The notes under the pieces are model-generated. The model did no database searches and was not told the DNA's origin. It saw only the letters and a list, made by a program, of their open reading frames with translations. This document shows positions 36,909 through 46,433 of a stretch of 64,000 nucleotides of DNA, one piece after another (the first letter of the stretch is position 1; every line of letters begins with the position of its first letter). The position numbers and the translations under genes were made by a program. The stretch covers positions 1 to 64,000 of the forward strand of contig DATIWB010000109.1 of assembly GCA_035519675.1 (NCBI GenBank). Direction: 5' to 3'. This stretch comes from RPRB01 sp035519675. Lineage in GTDB: Bacteria > Myxococcota > Myxococcia > Myxococcales > Myxococcaceae.

Positions 36909-39031
36909 GCCCGCGACCTGCATGGATGCCGCGCGCCGCGCGGTGGTTCTTCCGCTCCGTCGGCCCGGTCTCGGTGCTCGCCGTCGCCTGGCTCCTGGCG
37001 CAGGGGCGGCTGCGGGGCGTCGCCGATCCGCGGTGGGACGAGGTGGCGGCGGCTGCCGGGCTGGTGGGTGGCCTGTGCGTGGCAAGCGTTCGCCGCGCGC
37101 TGCGCATCCCGGCCAGCACCCGTCCCCGCGTGCGCGACGACCTGGAGCTGGGCGCGCCGCTGGTCGCCGCGGCCTACATGGTCGTGGGCCTCGCCGGTCC
37201 CGGGGTGCATCCGCTGGTCTACGTGGTCATGGCCGGGCTGGTGGGCTTCTTCGACGCGGTGCCGGCGGCGCTGCTGCTCGCCCTCACCCTTGGCTTCGAG
37301 GCGCTGCTCACCCTCCGCTCGGGGTGGATTCCCTTCGCCACCCACGCGGCGTTCCTGGCGCTGTTCGCGGTCATCTACCGGATCGTGCTGAATGCCCGGC
37401 TGGCGCTGGCCCGGCATGCCGAGCAGGAGGCGGTGAAGGCGCGCATCAAGGAGGTGGAGGAGCGGGCCCGCACCTACCGCCTGGCCAGCGCCGGGAGCTC
37501 CGAGCCCGCGGCCGACGGCGGGAGCCAGTGGATGCTGGCCGCGGTGAAGCAGGTGGAAGGCGCCGTCGGCTCGGTGCTGGAGATCGGCGAGCTGGCCCTG
37601 CGGACGCACACCTGCGCGGCGTTCCTGCTCGCCCCGGACGACCGGACGCTGGTGCTCCATGACTGCCGCAGCAGCTCCGAGCGGGTGCAGCGCGGCCCGG
37701 TCAACGCCGGCGAGGGCATCCTGGCGGGTGTGCTGAAGCGGTCGGTCCCGGTGCGGATGGTCTCGCCGTCGGGCCTCCGCGGGGTCACCTGGTACGACGG
37801 AGGGCCGGCGCCCCGGAGCGTGTGCGCCGTGCCCCTGGTCGAGGCGGGCGGGCTGCTGCGCGGGGTGCTGCTCGCGGACCGGACGGAGCCCGAGCCGTTC
37901 GAGGACCGGGACGAGGCGCTGCTCCGCACCCTCGCCGGGGAGGTGCTCCGGGCCATCGAGGTCGAGCGGGTCCTGGTGGAGATCCGCCGCGCGCGCGACG
38001 AGAAGGGCCGATTCTTCAAGGCCATCGAGGACCTCAACCGCGCGGCAAATTTGGAATCGGTGTTCGGTGCGGTGCTCGACGGGGCGCGCCAGCTCGCCGG
38101 GCTCGACTTCGCCGCCATCACCCTGGTGAGCGAGCAGGAGGGCAAGCGCGAGCACCGGGTGGCGCGCATCAGCGGGACGAGCCCGGCGGGAAAGACGCTC
38201 GAGGGCCGGGCGTTCCCCGACAACAACGGCCTGGTGGCCAACGTCGTCCGCTACGGGACGCCGCTGCCGGGGCGCGACCTCAAGGCGATGGAGCGCCAGG
38301 TGGTGTTCGACGACGACACCCGGCTCCGCGGCCTCGGCGCGCTGAAGATCCTCCCTCTCGCCGCCGGCGATCGGATCCTGGGGACGCTGGTCGCGGGCGC
38401 CCGGCGCAAGGCCTCGCTCGACGAGGACGCCCTCCGGATGCTCGAGGTCATCGCGCTGCAGGCCGGGCAGGCGGTGCTCCGGGCCCAGCTGTTCGACCAG
38501 ACCGAGCGGCTGGCCACGACCGACGGACTCACCGGGCTGCTGAACCACCGGGCGTTCCAGGCGCGCGCCGACGAGGCGCTGGCCCAGGCCCGGCGGTACG
38601 GGCGCGCCTGCTCCGTGCTCCTGACCGACGTGGACCACTTCAAGGCGGTCAACGACACCCACGGCCACCCCATCGGGGACCAGGTGCTGAAGGGCGTGGC
38701 GCAGATCCTCCGGGAGAAGGCCCGCGACACCGATCTGGTCGCCCGTTACGGTGGCGAGGAGTTCGCGGTCATCATGCCGGAGACGGACGGGAAGGGCGCC
38801 CTGGTCATCGCCGAGCGCATCCGCGAGGCAGTCCAGGCCAAGGTGTTCCAGACCGAGCTCGGACCGCTGCAAGTCACCATCTCGGTGGGCATCGCCGCGG
38901 CGCCGGCGAACGGGACGGCGAAGCAGGAGCTGATCGACCTCGCCGACCAGTGCCTCTACTTCGCCAAGCGGAACGGCCGGAACCGCTCGGTGCTGCCGCA
39001 GCTGATGGAGTCGGCGCGACGGTCGGCGTAA
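36905..39031 (+). CDS. Membrane GAF-GAF-GGDEF diguanylate cyclase
   Basis: Protein of 708 aa. The first about 170 residues form an integral membrane sensor with roughly five hydrophobic segments. A short coiled linker (EQEAVKARIKEVEERA) leads to a GAF domain at about 195-345 and a second at about 380-535, then a GGDEF domain (about 540-700) with an intact active site RYGGEEF at about 613-619. The inhibitory I-site R-x-x-D is present five residues upstream (RDTD), so product feedback is likely. There is no EAL domain. The ATG overlaps the ftsB stop by four bases, a link between c-di-GMP synthesis and a divisome protein that is unusual and may be functional. Confidence 0.93.
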   Translation: MSPRPAWMPRAARWFFRSVGPVSVLAVAWLLAQGRLRGVADPRWDEVAAAAGLVGGLCVASVRRALRIPASTRPRVRDDLELGAPLVAAAYMVVGLAGPGVHPLVYVVMAGLVGFFDAVPAALLLALTLGFEALLTLRSGWIPFATHAAFLALFAVIYRIVLNARLALARHAEQEAVKARIKEVEERARTYRLASAGSSEPAADGGSQWMLAAVKQVEGAVGSVLEIGELALRTHTCAAFLLAPDDRTLVLHDCRSSSERVQRGPVNAGEGILAGVLKRSVPVRMVSPSGLRGVTWYDGGPAPRSVCAVPLVEAGGLLRGVLLADRTEPEPFEDRDEALLRTLAGEVLRAIEVERVLVEIRRARDEKGRFFKAIEDLNRAANLESVFGAVLDGARQLAGLDFAAITLVSEQEGKREHRVARISGTSPAGKTLEGRAFPDNNGLVANVVRYGTPLPGRDLKAMERQVVFDDDTRLRGLGALKILPLAAGDRILGTLVAGARRKASLDEDALRMLEVIALQAGQAVLRAQLFDQTERLATTDGLTGLLNHRAFQARADEALAQARRYGRACSVLLTDVDHFKAVNDTHGHPIGDQVLKGVAQILREKARDTDLVARYGGEEFAVIMPETDGKGALVIAERIREAVQAKVFQTELGPLQVTISVGIAAAPANGTAKQELIDLADQCLYFAKRNGRNRSVLPQLMESARRSA

Positions 39032-39045
39032 GTCACTGCCGTCCG

Positions 39046-39831
39046 ATGGATTCCGCGCTCTCCCTGGCCGTGGCCCTCAGCGGGTCGACGGGCTCGACGC
39101 TCCGTGCCGAGGCCGAGGCGTGCGCGGAGCGCTGGGGACTGCCGCTCCTGCTCCGCCGTCCAAAGGCGCCGTTGCGCGGGCTGCTCGACCAGGCACGGGT
39201 GCTGGTGGTGTTCGGCGAGGACGGGGTGACGCTGCGAGATCGCCTCGGCTCCGCGCGGGGTGGAGCGGGTCTGGCAGGGCTGCGGCTCAAGGAGATCGAG
39301 AAGGGCCGAGCGGAGGACCCGCTCCAGCGCATCGGCGAGCTGAGGCCGGGGGAGCGGGTGCTGGATGCAACGCTGGGGTTCGCCCAGGACGCCCGGGTGG
39401 CCGCGCGGCTGGTCGGACCGACCGGCTCCGTTCTCGGCATCGAGTCCAGCCTTCCACTCGCGGTGCTCGCCGACGCGGCGCTACGGCGTCAGGCCTGGCC
39501 TGGGAGCGCACGCATCGAGGTCCGTCACGCGGACTCCGGGGAGGTGTTGCGCCAGTCGCCGTCCGGGAGCGTGGACGTGGTGCTCTTCGATCCGATGTTC
39601 GGGCGCACGCTGGCGGCCCAGCCGGGGTTCGACCTCCTCCGCCGTCTGGCGAACCCGTCGCCCCTCCGGCCCGACGTGCTGGCCGAGGCGCGCCGGGTGG
39701 CCCGCAGGGTGGTGCTGGTGAAGGCGGCCCGCTACACCCCGGCACTGCGGGCGCTCGGGCTGCAGCACGTGGAGATGCGACGCAGCGCCGCGGTGGTCTG
39801 GGCCCGGGTGCCTGCTTTGCCCACGACCTGA
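39046..39831 (+). CDS. Class I SAM methyltransferase, RsmJ-like
   Basis: Protein of 261 aa. SAM-binding motif I is in VLDATLGFAQDARVAARL and the catalytic region is VDVVLFDPMFGRTL, which parallels the DPMFP motif of the 16S rRNA guanine-N2 methyltransferase RsmJ (YhiQ). The N-terminal segment before residue 90 is less conserved. The closest assignment by motif is RsmJ; substrate is inference. ATG at 39046, 14 bases after the cyclase stop; the same frame stays open upstream in antisense-like sequence. The gene may be the end of the ftsB unit. Confidence 0.7.
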   Translation: MDSALSLAVALSGSTGSTLRAEAEACAERWGLPLLLRRPKAPLRGLLDQARVLVVFGEDGVTLRDRLGSARGGAGLAGLRLKEIEKGRAEDPLQRIGELRPGERVLDATLGFAQDARVAARLVGPTGSVLGIESSLPLAVLADAALRRQAWPGSARIEVRHADSGEVLRQSPSGSVDVVLFDPMFGRTLAAQPGFDLLRRLANPSPLRPDVLAEARRVARRVVLVKAARYTPALRALGLQHVEMRRSAAVVWARVPALPTT

Positions 39832-39843
39832 GAGGCTCCCCCG

Positions 39844-40614
39844 TCAGTTGAGGTCGACGCTGAGGCCCGCCAGGGCGATGAACCCGGCGCTGGTGCTCCC
39901 CGCCGGCTTCCCGATGCCCGCCAGGACCTGGAGCGTCAGGGGCCGCACCACGCGCCAGAACGCCGTCGGCCCGGCGATGAGGTCGGTGCTCACCATCGCC
40001 GGCGCCTTCCAGCCCTCCTCGTCGTGGACCTCGGTCTGGATGCGAACCTCGCCGCCGAGCCGGATATTGTCGCCGAAGCGCCAGCCGATGAGCGTCTTCA
40101 GCTCGGCGTCCATCCCGGGGTCGTTGATCTCCACCCCCCAGACCAGGTTCGCCACCACGTCGAGCCGGCCGAAGCTCCGGCCCAGCGCCAGGATGCTCTC
40201 GACCTCTCCGTGCCCGTAGTCGGTGAAGCCCTCGCTCTTGTAGCGGGCCCCCAGGGACAGATCGATGCCGGCCCAGTCCTGACCCAGGAGCTGGTAGCGC
40301 AGCCGGACCGCCGGACCGCTCCGGCCCGTCTGGTAGTACGCCCCGAGATCGCCGCCGAAGCTCTGGAAGGGGACCCAGAGGAGGGTGCCGGCGACGCTGC
40401 CCACCGCGCCACCCGCATCCGCGGAGGTCGATTGGCCACCGCCGCTGCCGAAGACCCGGACCGTCCCCGCGCGCGGAATGGCCGCGGCGTCGGTCAGCAG
40501 TCCATCGACGTCCATCATCTGCGCGGCGACGGGTCTGCCCAGCATCAGGCACGCGACTGCAACCGCAGGCCACGCGCGCGACGCCGTGGCCCGCCAACGT
40601 CCAGCTCCTCGCAT
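39844..40614 (-). CDS. Outer-membrane barrel-like protein, unknown
   Basis: Exported protein of 256 aa. A signal peptide (ACLMLGRPVAAQ) precedes about twelve amphipathic beta strands with aromatic girdles (LGAYYQTGRSGPAVRLRYQLLG, ARYKSEGFTDYGHGEVES). The chain ends LAGLSVDLN, not the canonical terminal Phe, but the alternating pattern is barrel-like. The start at 40614 is supported by GGGAGGGGA. Substrate or partner cannot be named. It lies convergent to the RsmJ-like gene with a 12-base gap and divergent from the next gene. Confidence 0.7.
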   Translation of the reverse strand: MRGAGRWRATASRAWPAVAVACLMLGRPVAAQMMDVDGLLTDAAAIPRAGTVRVFGSGGGQSTSADAGGAVGSVAGTLLWVPFQSFGGDLGAYYQTGRSGPAVRLRYQLLGQDWAGIDLSLGARYKSEGFTDYGHGEVESILALGRSFGRLDVVANLVWGVEINDPGMDAELKTLIGWRFGDNIRLGGEVRIQTEVHDEEGWKAPAMVSTDLIAGPTAFWRVVRPLTLQVLAGIGKPAGSTSAGFIALAGLSVDLN

Positions 40615-40761
40615 GCGTCCCCTCCCGATGAGCCGGCGAGCAGACCCCGAGGCCGCCGGAGGCGTCAACCGTCAGCAGCACCCCCAAAGGCTCTCTTCTC
40701 GGCGACACTCTAGCGCGGCACGCTCGGAGGTCTGCTCGACCAGGCCGAAGGAGGATCCAGC
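40615..40761. promoter_or_regulatory. Divergent intergenic region
   Basis: 147 bases between two divergently transcribed exported-protein genes. Ribosome sites are seen at both edges (GGGAGGGGA on the minus side and AAGGAGGAT on the plus side). No clear promoter boxes, operator-like inverted repeat or tRNA signature is visible. Confidence 0.35.
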
Positions 40762-41730
40762 ATGGACCGCATGTCTCGCCGGTTCCGCTCCCCGATCGCC
40801 GGGGCAGCGCTGTCCGCCCTCGTCCTCGGCGTGCCGCCTGCGCTCGCTGCCCCCCAGCAGATGCCTCAGCTGGCACTGCCAGCGCCGGAAGGCTGGGTGC
40901 GCAGCGTCATGTCCCCCGAGGGAGGCGCTGGGTACGTGTCGCCCGGGCCTCCGGCGCGCCTCGACGTCTATCCCTTCCGCCCGTTCACCGGCGGCCTGGA
41001 GCCCCGGTTCAGCAGCTCGCTCCTCCGGGAGCTGGTGGCCGAGGGTCACCGGGAGGCCGGTCTGCGCGGCGCGCCGACCGTGGAGGACTTCCCGGTGAAG
41101 GGCGCGGACGCGGGTCGCTCTGCCATCTTCGTGGAGGATCGCGGCGGTAGCCTTCGCTACCGGGTGCGCATCGCCGTGCTGGCCAAGGGCGCCGTGGCGC
41201 TGGTCGACATCATTGCCGACACCCCGGAGACCCTGGATTCGAACCGGGGCTGGCCGCCCGTGCTCAGGTCGCTGCAGAGCATGAGCGTCGTCTCGCCCGC
41301 GCCGCCGCAGGCGTCGCCACCTTCCGGCGCCGCAGCGGGCCCGGCGGGCACCTCCCAGGGCCGGGCGGGCCTCTACCTCGCCCAGGTGAACAGGATGTAC
41401 CTGCGCCCGAACTTCAGCGGCGGCGGAGGAATGACCACCGACCACAAGGTCGACACCGAGTTCTACCTGCTGTCCGCGGATGGGCGGGTCTACCGGGGGT
41501 ACGGGCTGCCGGAGGTTCCCGGCGGGGACCTGCGCAACTTCGACTTCGAGGCGGCACGCCGCAAGGACCCGGGAAACGTCGGCACCTACGCGGCCCAGGG
41601 TGACCAGGTGACGATCCGCATCGGCGGTGCCGCGGGAAGGGACGAGACGATCGCCGCGACGGTGGTCGAGGGGGATGCGCTCCGGTTCCGCAACTCGACG
41701 TACAAGCGTGCGCGGCTCAAGGGGCAGTGA
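40762..41730 (+). CDS. Secreted protein of unknown function
   Basis: Exported protein of 322 aa with a signal peptide ending about residue 29 (PALAAP). The mature protein has two parts: 40-180 contains PEGWVRSVMSPEGG, DFPVKGADAGRSAIFVE and VRIAVLAKGAVALVDII, the sort of beta-rich pattern seen in stress-type periplasmic modules; after a Pro/Ala/Gly linker, 205-322 contains YLRPNFSGGGGMTTDHK, FYLLSADGRVYRGYGLP and VVEGDALRFRNSTYKRA. The two halves look like separate domains. An excellent ribosome site (AAGGAGG) precedes the ATG. The family is not recognised. Confidence 0.75.
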   Translation: MDRMSRRFRSPIAGAALSALVLGVPPALAAPQQMPQLALPAPEGWVRSVMSPEGGAGYVSPGPPARLDVYPFRPFTGGLEPRFSSSLLRELVAEGHREAGLRGAPTVEDFPVKGADAGRSAIFVEDRGGSLRYRVRIAVLAKGAVALVDIIADTPETLDSNRGWPPVLRSLQSMSVVSPAPPQASPPSGAAAGPAGTSQGRAGLYLAQVNRMYLRPNFSGGGGMTTDHKVDTEFYLLSADGRVYRGYGLPEVPGGDLRNFDFEAARRKDPGNVGTYAAQGDQVTIRIGGAAGRDETIAATVVEGDALRFRNSTYKRARLKGQ

Positions 41731-41745
41731 GGCCTCATCGAGAGG

Positions 41746-43419
41746 TCACCCGCGCTGGGCGCCTTTCGGCGGCCCCTCGCTCCCCAGCGGCGACAGCCGG
41801 CCCGTCGGAGCGCCGGCCCACTCGTGCGGCATCCGGTCCCGCTGCGCCCGGAGGTACTGCATCGGCGAGACGTAGAGGAAGTTGCTGACCCGTGAGGTGT
41901 AGAGGCAGGCGTACTGCTCCACCTGCGAGCCGAAGCGGCTGTTCTCGTTCCCCTCCTTGAACATCAGGCCCCAGAAGGGGTTGAAGCCCAGCTCCACGTC
42001 GCGCTCCAGCACGTCGGTGATTCCGGTGGCGGTCCGCAGCGCCCGGCGCAGCTGCTCCAGCTCGGACTTGGTCCGCCGCCGGTCCTCCTCGATCGCCGCC
42101 CGCTCCCCGTTGCCGCCGCCGTCGCGGTCCAGCCGGCGATCCAGGGCGTTGAGGAGCGCCTTCCGGACGTTCAGCTCGTCGTCCAGCCGGGCGATGAGCA
42201 GCTCCACCTCGCCCAGCCGGGCGATCTCCTCGCCGCGGCCCTCGGTGTAGCGGATCTCGTCCTCCAGCTCCTGCACCACCATGCACGTCCGCCAGAGTGA
42301 CGCCTTCCGGGAGCGGAGGATGTCGCCGTAGATGTGATCCCCCACGTACAGCACCTTCTCCCCGCCGACGCCGGTCATCCGCTCCAGCGCCGGGAGATTG
42401 CCGCCCTGGTACACCTTCCACCGCTCGAGCGCCTTGGCCTCGCCGAGCACCGTGTTCTCGCGGGTGGTGGCATCGAGCTCGAGGAACGGACGGCCCTCGG
42501 TGAAGAAGGCCGGCTTGCTCGCCCCGGTGATCACCACGTCGAAGTAGTTCCGCCACGACGGGTACTCGCTCACCACCCCGTCCAGCAGGAACGACATGAC
42601 CACGTCGGTGTAGTCCCAGAGCGAGTTGGTCAGCAGGAACAGCTTCTTGCCGCCCGAGCGCAGCTTGTGCAGCGCCGGCCCCAGCTCGGGGTCGCGGAAG
42701 ATGTACCGGCCAATGTCCTTGCGCACCTCGCGCTTCAGCGAGTCGTCGCGGTGGACCGCGTCGATCGCCTCACGCACGTCGTCGTAGAGCCGGGCGTACT
42801 CCACCTTGCGGCCCTGCCGCTCGAGCAGGTCGATGATCGCCGCGTAGAGCCAGGCCTCGGGCAGCGAGAAGAGCGTGTCGATCCACGCGTAGCGCTCGCT
42901 CGTCAGCCGGATGCGCTCGTTCCGGTACAGCTTGTGACAGGCGTCCGGCGGCAGCGGCGACAGCCCGTGGTAGGCCCGCCCCACGCTGCCGAAGCGGTCC
43001 ATCTTGATGAGGTTCCCGTGCGACTTGTCCACCACCAGGCCCCGCATCACGAAGCCGTGGTCGTACTGGAGCAGCCCCAGCTCCGGCGGGTAGCCGAACT
43101 CGGTCACCAGCCGCGACAGGGTCAGGTCGAACGACAGCTGCTCGATCCGGCGCAGGTGGTAGATGGCCAGGGTGTAGTCCATGTCGAACCCCACCATCTC
43201 CACGTTCCCCATCCGGAGATTCCGGTTCACGAAGACCTGGCGGGCCCGCTCCACCGGCATCCTCGCCGCCCCATCGAGCAGGCGGGCGAGCTCCCGGTCC
43301 GACAGCGTCTTCAGGGCCTCCTCCAGGGCGCGGACCGCTTCCGGCTGGGAGGGGCGGGTGTGAACGCCGCCGTGGAGGGGCTGGTCGGGGAGGGTGGGCG
43401 GGGTGTCGCGGCGGAGCAT
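41746..43419 (-). CDS. HAD-superfamily 5'-nucleotidase
   Basis: Protein of 557 aa with the HAD phosphatase fold of the cytosolic purine 5'-nucleotidase type (HAD-IG). Motif I is VGFDMDYTLAIYH with nucleophile D79 and acid D81; motif II KLFLLTNSLWDYTD; motif IV VLYVGDHIYGDILRS with the metal-binding aspartates. A long helical cap lies between motif I and II, and the C-terminus is rich in charged coiled helices (RLDDELNVRKALLNALDRRL). Family activity is hydrolysis of IMP/GMP-type monophosphates. The ATG at 43419 is divergent from the zinc-ribbon gene and separated by about 70 bases. Soluble, no signal peptide. Confidence 0.88.
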   Translation of the reverse strand: MLRRDTPPTLPDQPLHGGVHTRPSQPEAVRALEEALKTLSDRELARLLDGAARMPVERARQVFVNRNLRMGNVEMVGFDMDYTLAIYHLRRIEQLSFDLTLSRLVTEFGYPPELGLLQYDHGFVMRGLVVDKSHGNLIKMDRFGSVGRAYHGLSPLPPDACHKLYRNERIRLTSERYAWIDTLFSLPEAWLYAAIIDLLERQGRKVEYARLYDDVREAIDAVHRDDSLKREVRKDIGRYIFRDPELGPALHKLRSGGKKLFLLTNSLWDYTDVVMSFLLDGVVSEYPSWRNYFDVVITGASKPAFFTEGRPFLELDATTRENTVLGEAKALERWKVYQGGNLPALERMTGVGGEKVLYVGDHIYGDILRSRKASLWRTCMVVQELEDEIRYTEGRGEEIARLGEVELLIARLDDELNVRKALLNALDRRLDRDGGGNGERAAIEEDRRRTKSELEQLRRALRTATGITDVLERDVELGFNPFWGLMFKEGNENSRFGSQVEQYACLYTSRVSNFLYVSPMQYLRAQRDRMPHEWAGAPTGRLSPLGSEGPPKGAQRG

Positions 43420-43490
43420 CGGTGGTGGGTGTGCCCGGGAAGTCCGGTTTCTTGCGGGAGGGCGTCCCCACTGGCAGCGTAGCGCGGGTG

Positions 43491-43826
43491 GTGAACGCGC
43501 GCGCCCGGGCCCGTCGAATCGAGGACAGCGCGCTCCTCGACCGCATCGCCGAGCTGGAGGACCGGTTGCGCACCCTCGAGCGGCAGCTGGCCCAGAGGCC
43601 TACACGCCGGCGCTCCTCCCGGGTGCCCCAGGCAGCCAGCCCCACCACGGTGTCCGACCGCTGCCCGGGGTGCCTGCTGGAGCTCCCCCCGGGGCCACGG
43701 GGGGCGGAGTGCGTGTGGTGCGGCTTCGTCTTCGCCGCGGTGCGCGGCCGCGGTGGGAAGTCGGTGCGAAGGCGCCGGGGGGGCGGTATGCAGGGCCCTT
43801 CCCGTGAGCCCACGCCGAAAGACTGA
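43491..43826 (+). CDS. Coiled-coil zinc-ribbon protein
   Basis: Protein of 111 aa from GTG 43491 (a GTG at 43488 is equally possible; the frame is open back to 43422). A charged coiled coil (LLDRIAELEDRLRTLERQLAQR) covers about 12-35, then a basic Ser/Arg linker and a zinc ribbon CPGC...CVWC (about 64-85), ending in an Arg/Gly-rich tail. The last 23 bases overlap the M16 gene. Small Zn-binding coiled-coil proteins of this type are often nucleic-acid or adaptor proteins; the specific role is unknown. Confidence 0.65.
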   Translation: MNARARARRIEDSALLDRIAELEDRLRTLERQLAQRPTRRRSSRVPQAASPTTVSDRCPGCLLELPPGPRGAECVWCGFVFAAVRGRGGKSVRRRRGGGMQGPSREPTPKD

Positions 43827-45081
43827 CCTCTTCCCCGTCCACGAGGCCCGACTCTCCAACGGCCTGCGCATCAGGATGCTGCCGGACCACGACGCCCCGG
43901 TGGTGAGCCTCTACACCTTCTTCCAGGTGGGCTCGCGGAACGAGCGGCCGGGCATCACCGGCATCAGCCACCTCTTCGAGCACATGATGTTCAACGGGGC
44001 GGAGAAGTACGGCCCCAAGGAGTTCGACGAGGTCCTCGAGTCCAGCGGCGGGCGGTCCAACGCCTACACCACCCACGACGTCACCGTGTACTACGAGGAC
44101 TTCGCCGCCGAGGCGCTGGACACGGTGCTGGACCTCGAATCGGACCGGATGCGCTCCCTCACCATCGACGACCGGTCGCTGCGGAGCGAGCGCGAGGTGG
44201 TGAAGGAGGAGCGGCGCCTCCGGGTGGACAACGAGCCCGCGGGGCTGATGGACGAGGCGCTGCACGCGCTGGTCTACCAGTCGCACCCCTACCGCTGGCC
44301 GGTCATCGGCTGGATGGCGGACATCGAGGCCATCCGCCGCGAGGACTGCGAGGCATACTTCCGCACCTTCTACGCGCCGAACAACGCCACCCTCTGGGTC
44401 TCCGGGGACTTCGAGCCCGAGTCACTGCTCAGGCGCATCCGCAAGGCGTACGGCGACATCCCCCGGGGGCCTGCACTGCCGGGATTCGTCAACGCCGAGC
44501 CGCCGCAGCGGGGCGAGCGCCGGGCCGAGCTGCGCCACCCCTCGCGCGCTCCGTCGCTCCTCGTCGCCTACCGCGGGCCCCAGGTCACCGACCCCGACAC
44601 CCTCACCCTGGACGTGCTGCAGTTCATCCTCGGGGTGGGCGAGGGCAGCCGGCTCCAGCGCGCGCTGGTCTACGGCAAGCGGCTGGCGGTCAACGTCGGC
44701 GTCGACTGGAGCTGGCGGCGAGATCCCGGGCTCTTCGCCTTCCACCTCGAGCTTCAGCCCGACGCCGACGTGCGGGCCGCCGAGGACGCGCTCTACGCCG
44801 AGCTGCGACGGGTCGCCGAAGGCGGGGTCGAGCCCCGCGAGGTGGAGAAGGCGCGCAACAACCTCCGGGCGCACCTGCTCCGCGAGTTCACCTCCAACTC
44901 CGGCCGGGCCCACGGGCTCGGGACCTACGAGCTCCTCCTCGGGCGCTGGGAGCACGGGCTCGCGCTGCCCGAGGCCTACGGACGCATCGACGCGGCCAGG
45001 GTACAGGCCGCCGCCCGCCGGTGGCTCGATCCCACCCAGCGCTCGGTGGTGACCCTGGTGCCCGAGGACGGCCAGGGGTGA
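43804..45081 (+). CDS. M16 zinc metallopeptidase, catalytic subunit
   Basis: Peptidase of 425 aa. The HxxEH motif of M16 is intact as HLFEH (H56, E59, H60), followed by the downstream Glu region EREVVKEERRLRVDNEPAG. The fold pattern SLYTFFQVGSRNERPGITGISHLFEH is typical of processing peptidases. The GTG at 43804 starts inside the zinc-ribbon gene. No signal peptide, so cytoplasmic. The stop overlaps the second M16 gene (GTGA), and together the two halves form the M16B-type clamp pair, one with active site and one without. Confidence 0.9.
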   Translation: MSPRRKTDLFPVHEARLSNGLRIRMLPDHDAPVVSLYTFFQVGSRNERPGITGISHLFEHMMFNGAEKYGPKEFDEVLESSGGRSNAYTTHDVTVYYEDFAAEALDTVLDLESDRMRSLTIDDRSLRSEREVVKEERRLRVDNEPAGLMDEALHALVYQSHPYRWPVIGWMADIEAIRREDCEAYFRTFYAPNNATLWVSGDFEPESLLRRIRKAYGDIPRGPALPGFVNAEPPQRGERRAELRHPSRAPSLLVAYRGPQVTDPDTLTLDVLQFILGVGEGSRLQRALVYGKRLAVNVGVDWSWRRDPGLFAFHLELQPDADVRAAEDALYAELRRVAEGGVEPREVEKARNNLRAHLLREFTSNSGRAHGLGTYELLLGRWEHGLALPEAYGRIDAARVQAAARRWLDPTQRSVVTLVPEDGQG

Positions 45082-46433
45082 ACGCCGCCAAGCAGCGCAG
45101 CGTCCGGCCCGTCGCCGCCGGTCGGGGGCTCCGGCTCAGCCGCTTCCAGACCCCGGGCGGGCTGTCGGTCAGCGTCGCCCCGCGGGGCCGCATCCCGCTG
45201 GTCGCCGTGCGCCTGGTGCTCTCCTCTGGAGCCGCGGCCGACCCGCTGGGCAAGGAGGGGCTGGCGGACTTCACCATGCGGCTCCTCCGCCGAGGGACCG
45301 CCCACCGCGACGCGCACGCGCTGGACGAGGCCATCGAGTTCGTGGGGGCCTCGCTGGGGCTCTTCGCCGGGGAGGACCAGCTGGCGGTGGCCCTCACCAC
45401 GCCTGCCGAGCACCTCCCGGCAATGCTCCACGTGCTCGCCGAGCTGGTGCGGGTCCCCAGCTTCCCCGAGGAGGAAGTCCGCACCGAGCGGGAGCGGAGC
45501 CTGGGGCAGTTCGCCAACGACGTGGACGATCCCTCGCTCCTCGCCGACCGGGCGCTGATCCGCACCGCCTGGGCCCGCCACCCCTACGGGCACGACGTCT
45601 CGGGGACCCGGGCGTCCGTCTCGCGGGTCACCCGGGACGACACGGTCCGGTTCCACGCCGATCACTTCGGGCCCCGGCCGGCGAGCCTCTTCGTCGTCGG
45701 GGCGGTGGACCCCGACGTCGTCGCCGCCCAGGTCGAGGAGGCCTTCGGCGCCTGGGCGGGTGGGCCCGATCACGGGGTGGACGTGCCGCCGCCCGAGCGG
45801 GTGGGGCACGCCGGGAAGGTGGTGGTGGTGGACCGGCCGGATCAAACGCAGAGCCAGGTCAGGCTCGCCGGCCCGGCATACCGCCGTGGCGCGCCGGTGC
45901 AGTTTGCCGCCCAGGTGGTCAACGTCACCCTCGGCGCCGGTTTCACCTCGCGGCTGGTGCGCGAGGTCCGGGTGAAGCGCGGGCTCTCCTACGGGGTGGG
46001 CTCGTCGTTCGACACCCTCCGGGCCGGCGGCCTCTTCTCGGTCTCGAGCTTCACCAAGGTGGAGACCACCGGGCAGCTGCTGTCGGTCATGCGTCAGGAG
46101 GTCGACCGGATGCGCGAACGCGGGCCCACCCAGGCCGAGGTGGAGAAGGCCCAGCGGTACCTCGCCGGCCTCTTCCCGCTGCGCACCGAGACCAACGAGT
46201 CCCTGGCGGCGGTGCTCGCCGACATGGCGCTGTACGGCCTGGGCGACGACTGGCTGGACCGCTACCGCGACCGGGTGCGCGCCGTCACCCGCGCCGAGGC
46301 GAGGGAGGCCGCGGCCCGGTACTGCTTCCCCGAGCCGCCCCTCACCGTGGTGGTGGGGCCGGCGGAGCGGCTCCGTCCGCAGCTCGAGCGCTTCGGCCCG
46401 GTGGAGGTCCTCTCGGCCGACGACGTGCTGTGA
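45078..46433 (+). CDS. M16 peptidase-like non-catalytic partner
   Basis: Protein of 451 aa of the M16 fold. At the place of HxxEH it reads LADFTMRLL, so it cannot bind catalytic zinc; it retains the RVKRGLSYGVGSSF region with the Arg/Tyr pair that helps hold substrate in the paired chamber. It overlaps the catalytic subunit stop by four bases and the RluA-family GTG by four. Such pairs (mitochondrial processing peptidase alpha/beta, bacterial M16B pairs) degrade peptides or process precursors. Confidence 0.9.
   Translation: MNAAKQRSVRPVAAGRGLRLSRFQTPGGLSVSVAPRGRIPLVAVRLVLSSGAAADPLGKEGLADFTMRLLRRGTAHRDAHALDEAIEFVGASLGLFAGEDQLAVALTTPAEHLPAMLHVLAELVRVPSFPEEEVRTERERSLGQFANDVDDPSLLADRALIRTAWARHPYGHDVSGTRASVSRVTRDDTVRFHADHFGPRPASLFVVGAVDPDVVAAQVEEAFGAWAGGPDHGVDVPPPERVGHAGKVVVVDRPDQTQSQVRLAGPAYRRGAPVQFAAQVVNVTLGAGFTSRLVREVRVKRGLSYGVGSSFDTLRAGGLFSVSSFTKVETTGQLLSVMRQEVDRMRERGPTQAEVEKAQRYLAGLFPLRTETNESLAAVLADMALYGLGDDWLDRYRDRVRAVTRAEAREAAARYCFPEPPLTVVVGPAERLRPQLERFGPVEVLSADDVL

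Noticed and set aside
41728..41737. TGAGGCCTCA palindrome at the end of the secreted-protein gene
   Set aside because: Ten bases without loop or U-tract; likely chance in GC-rich DNA.
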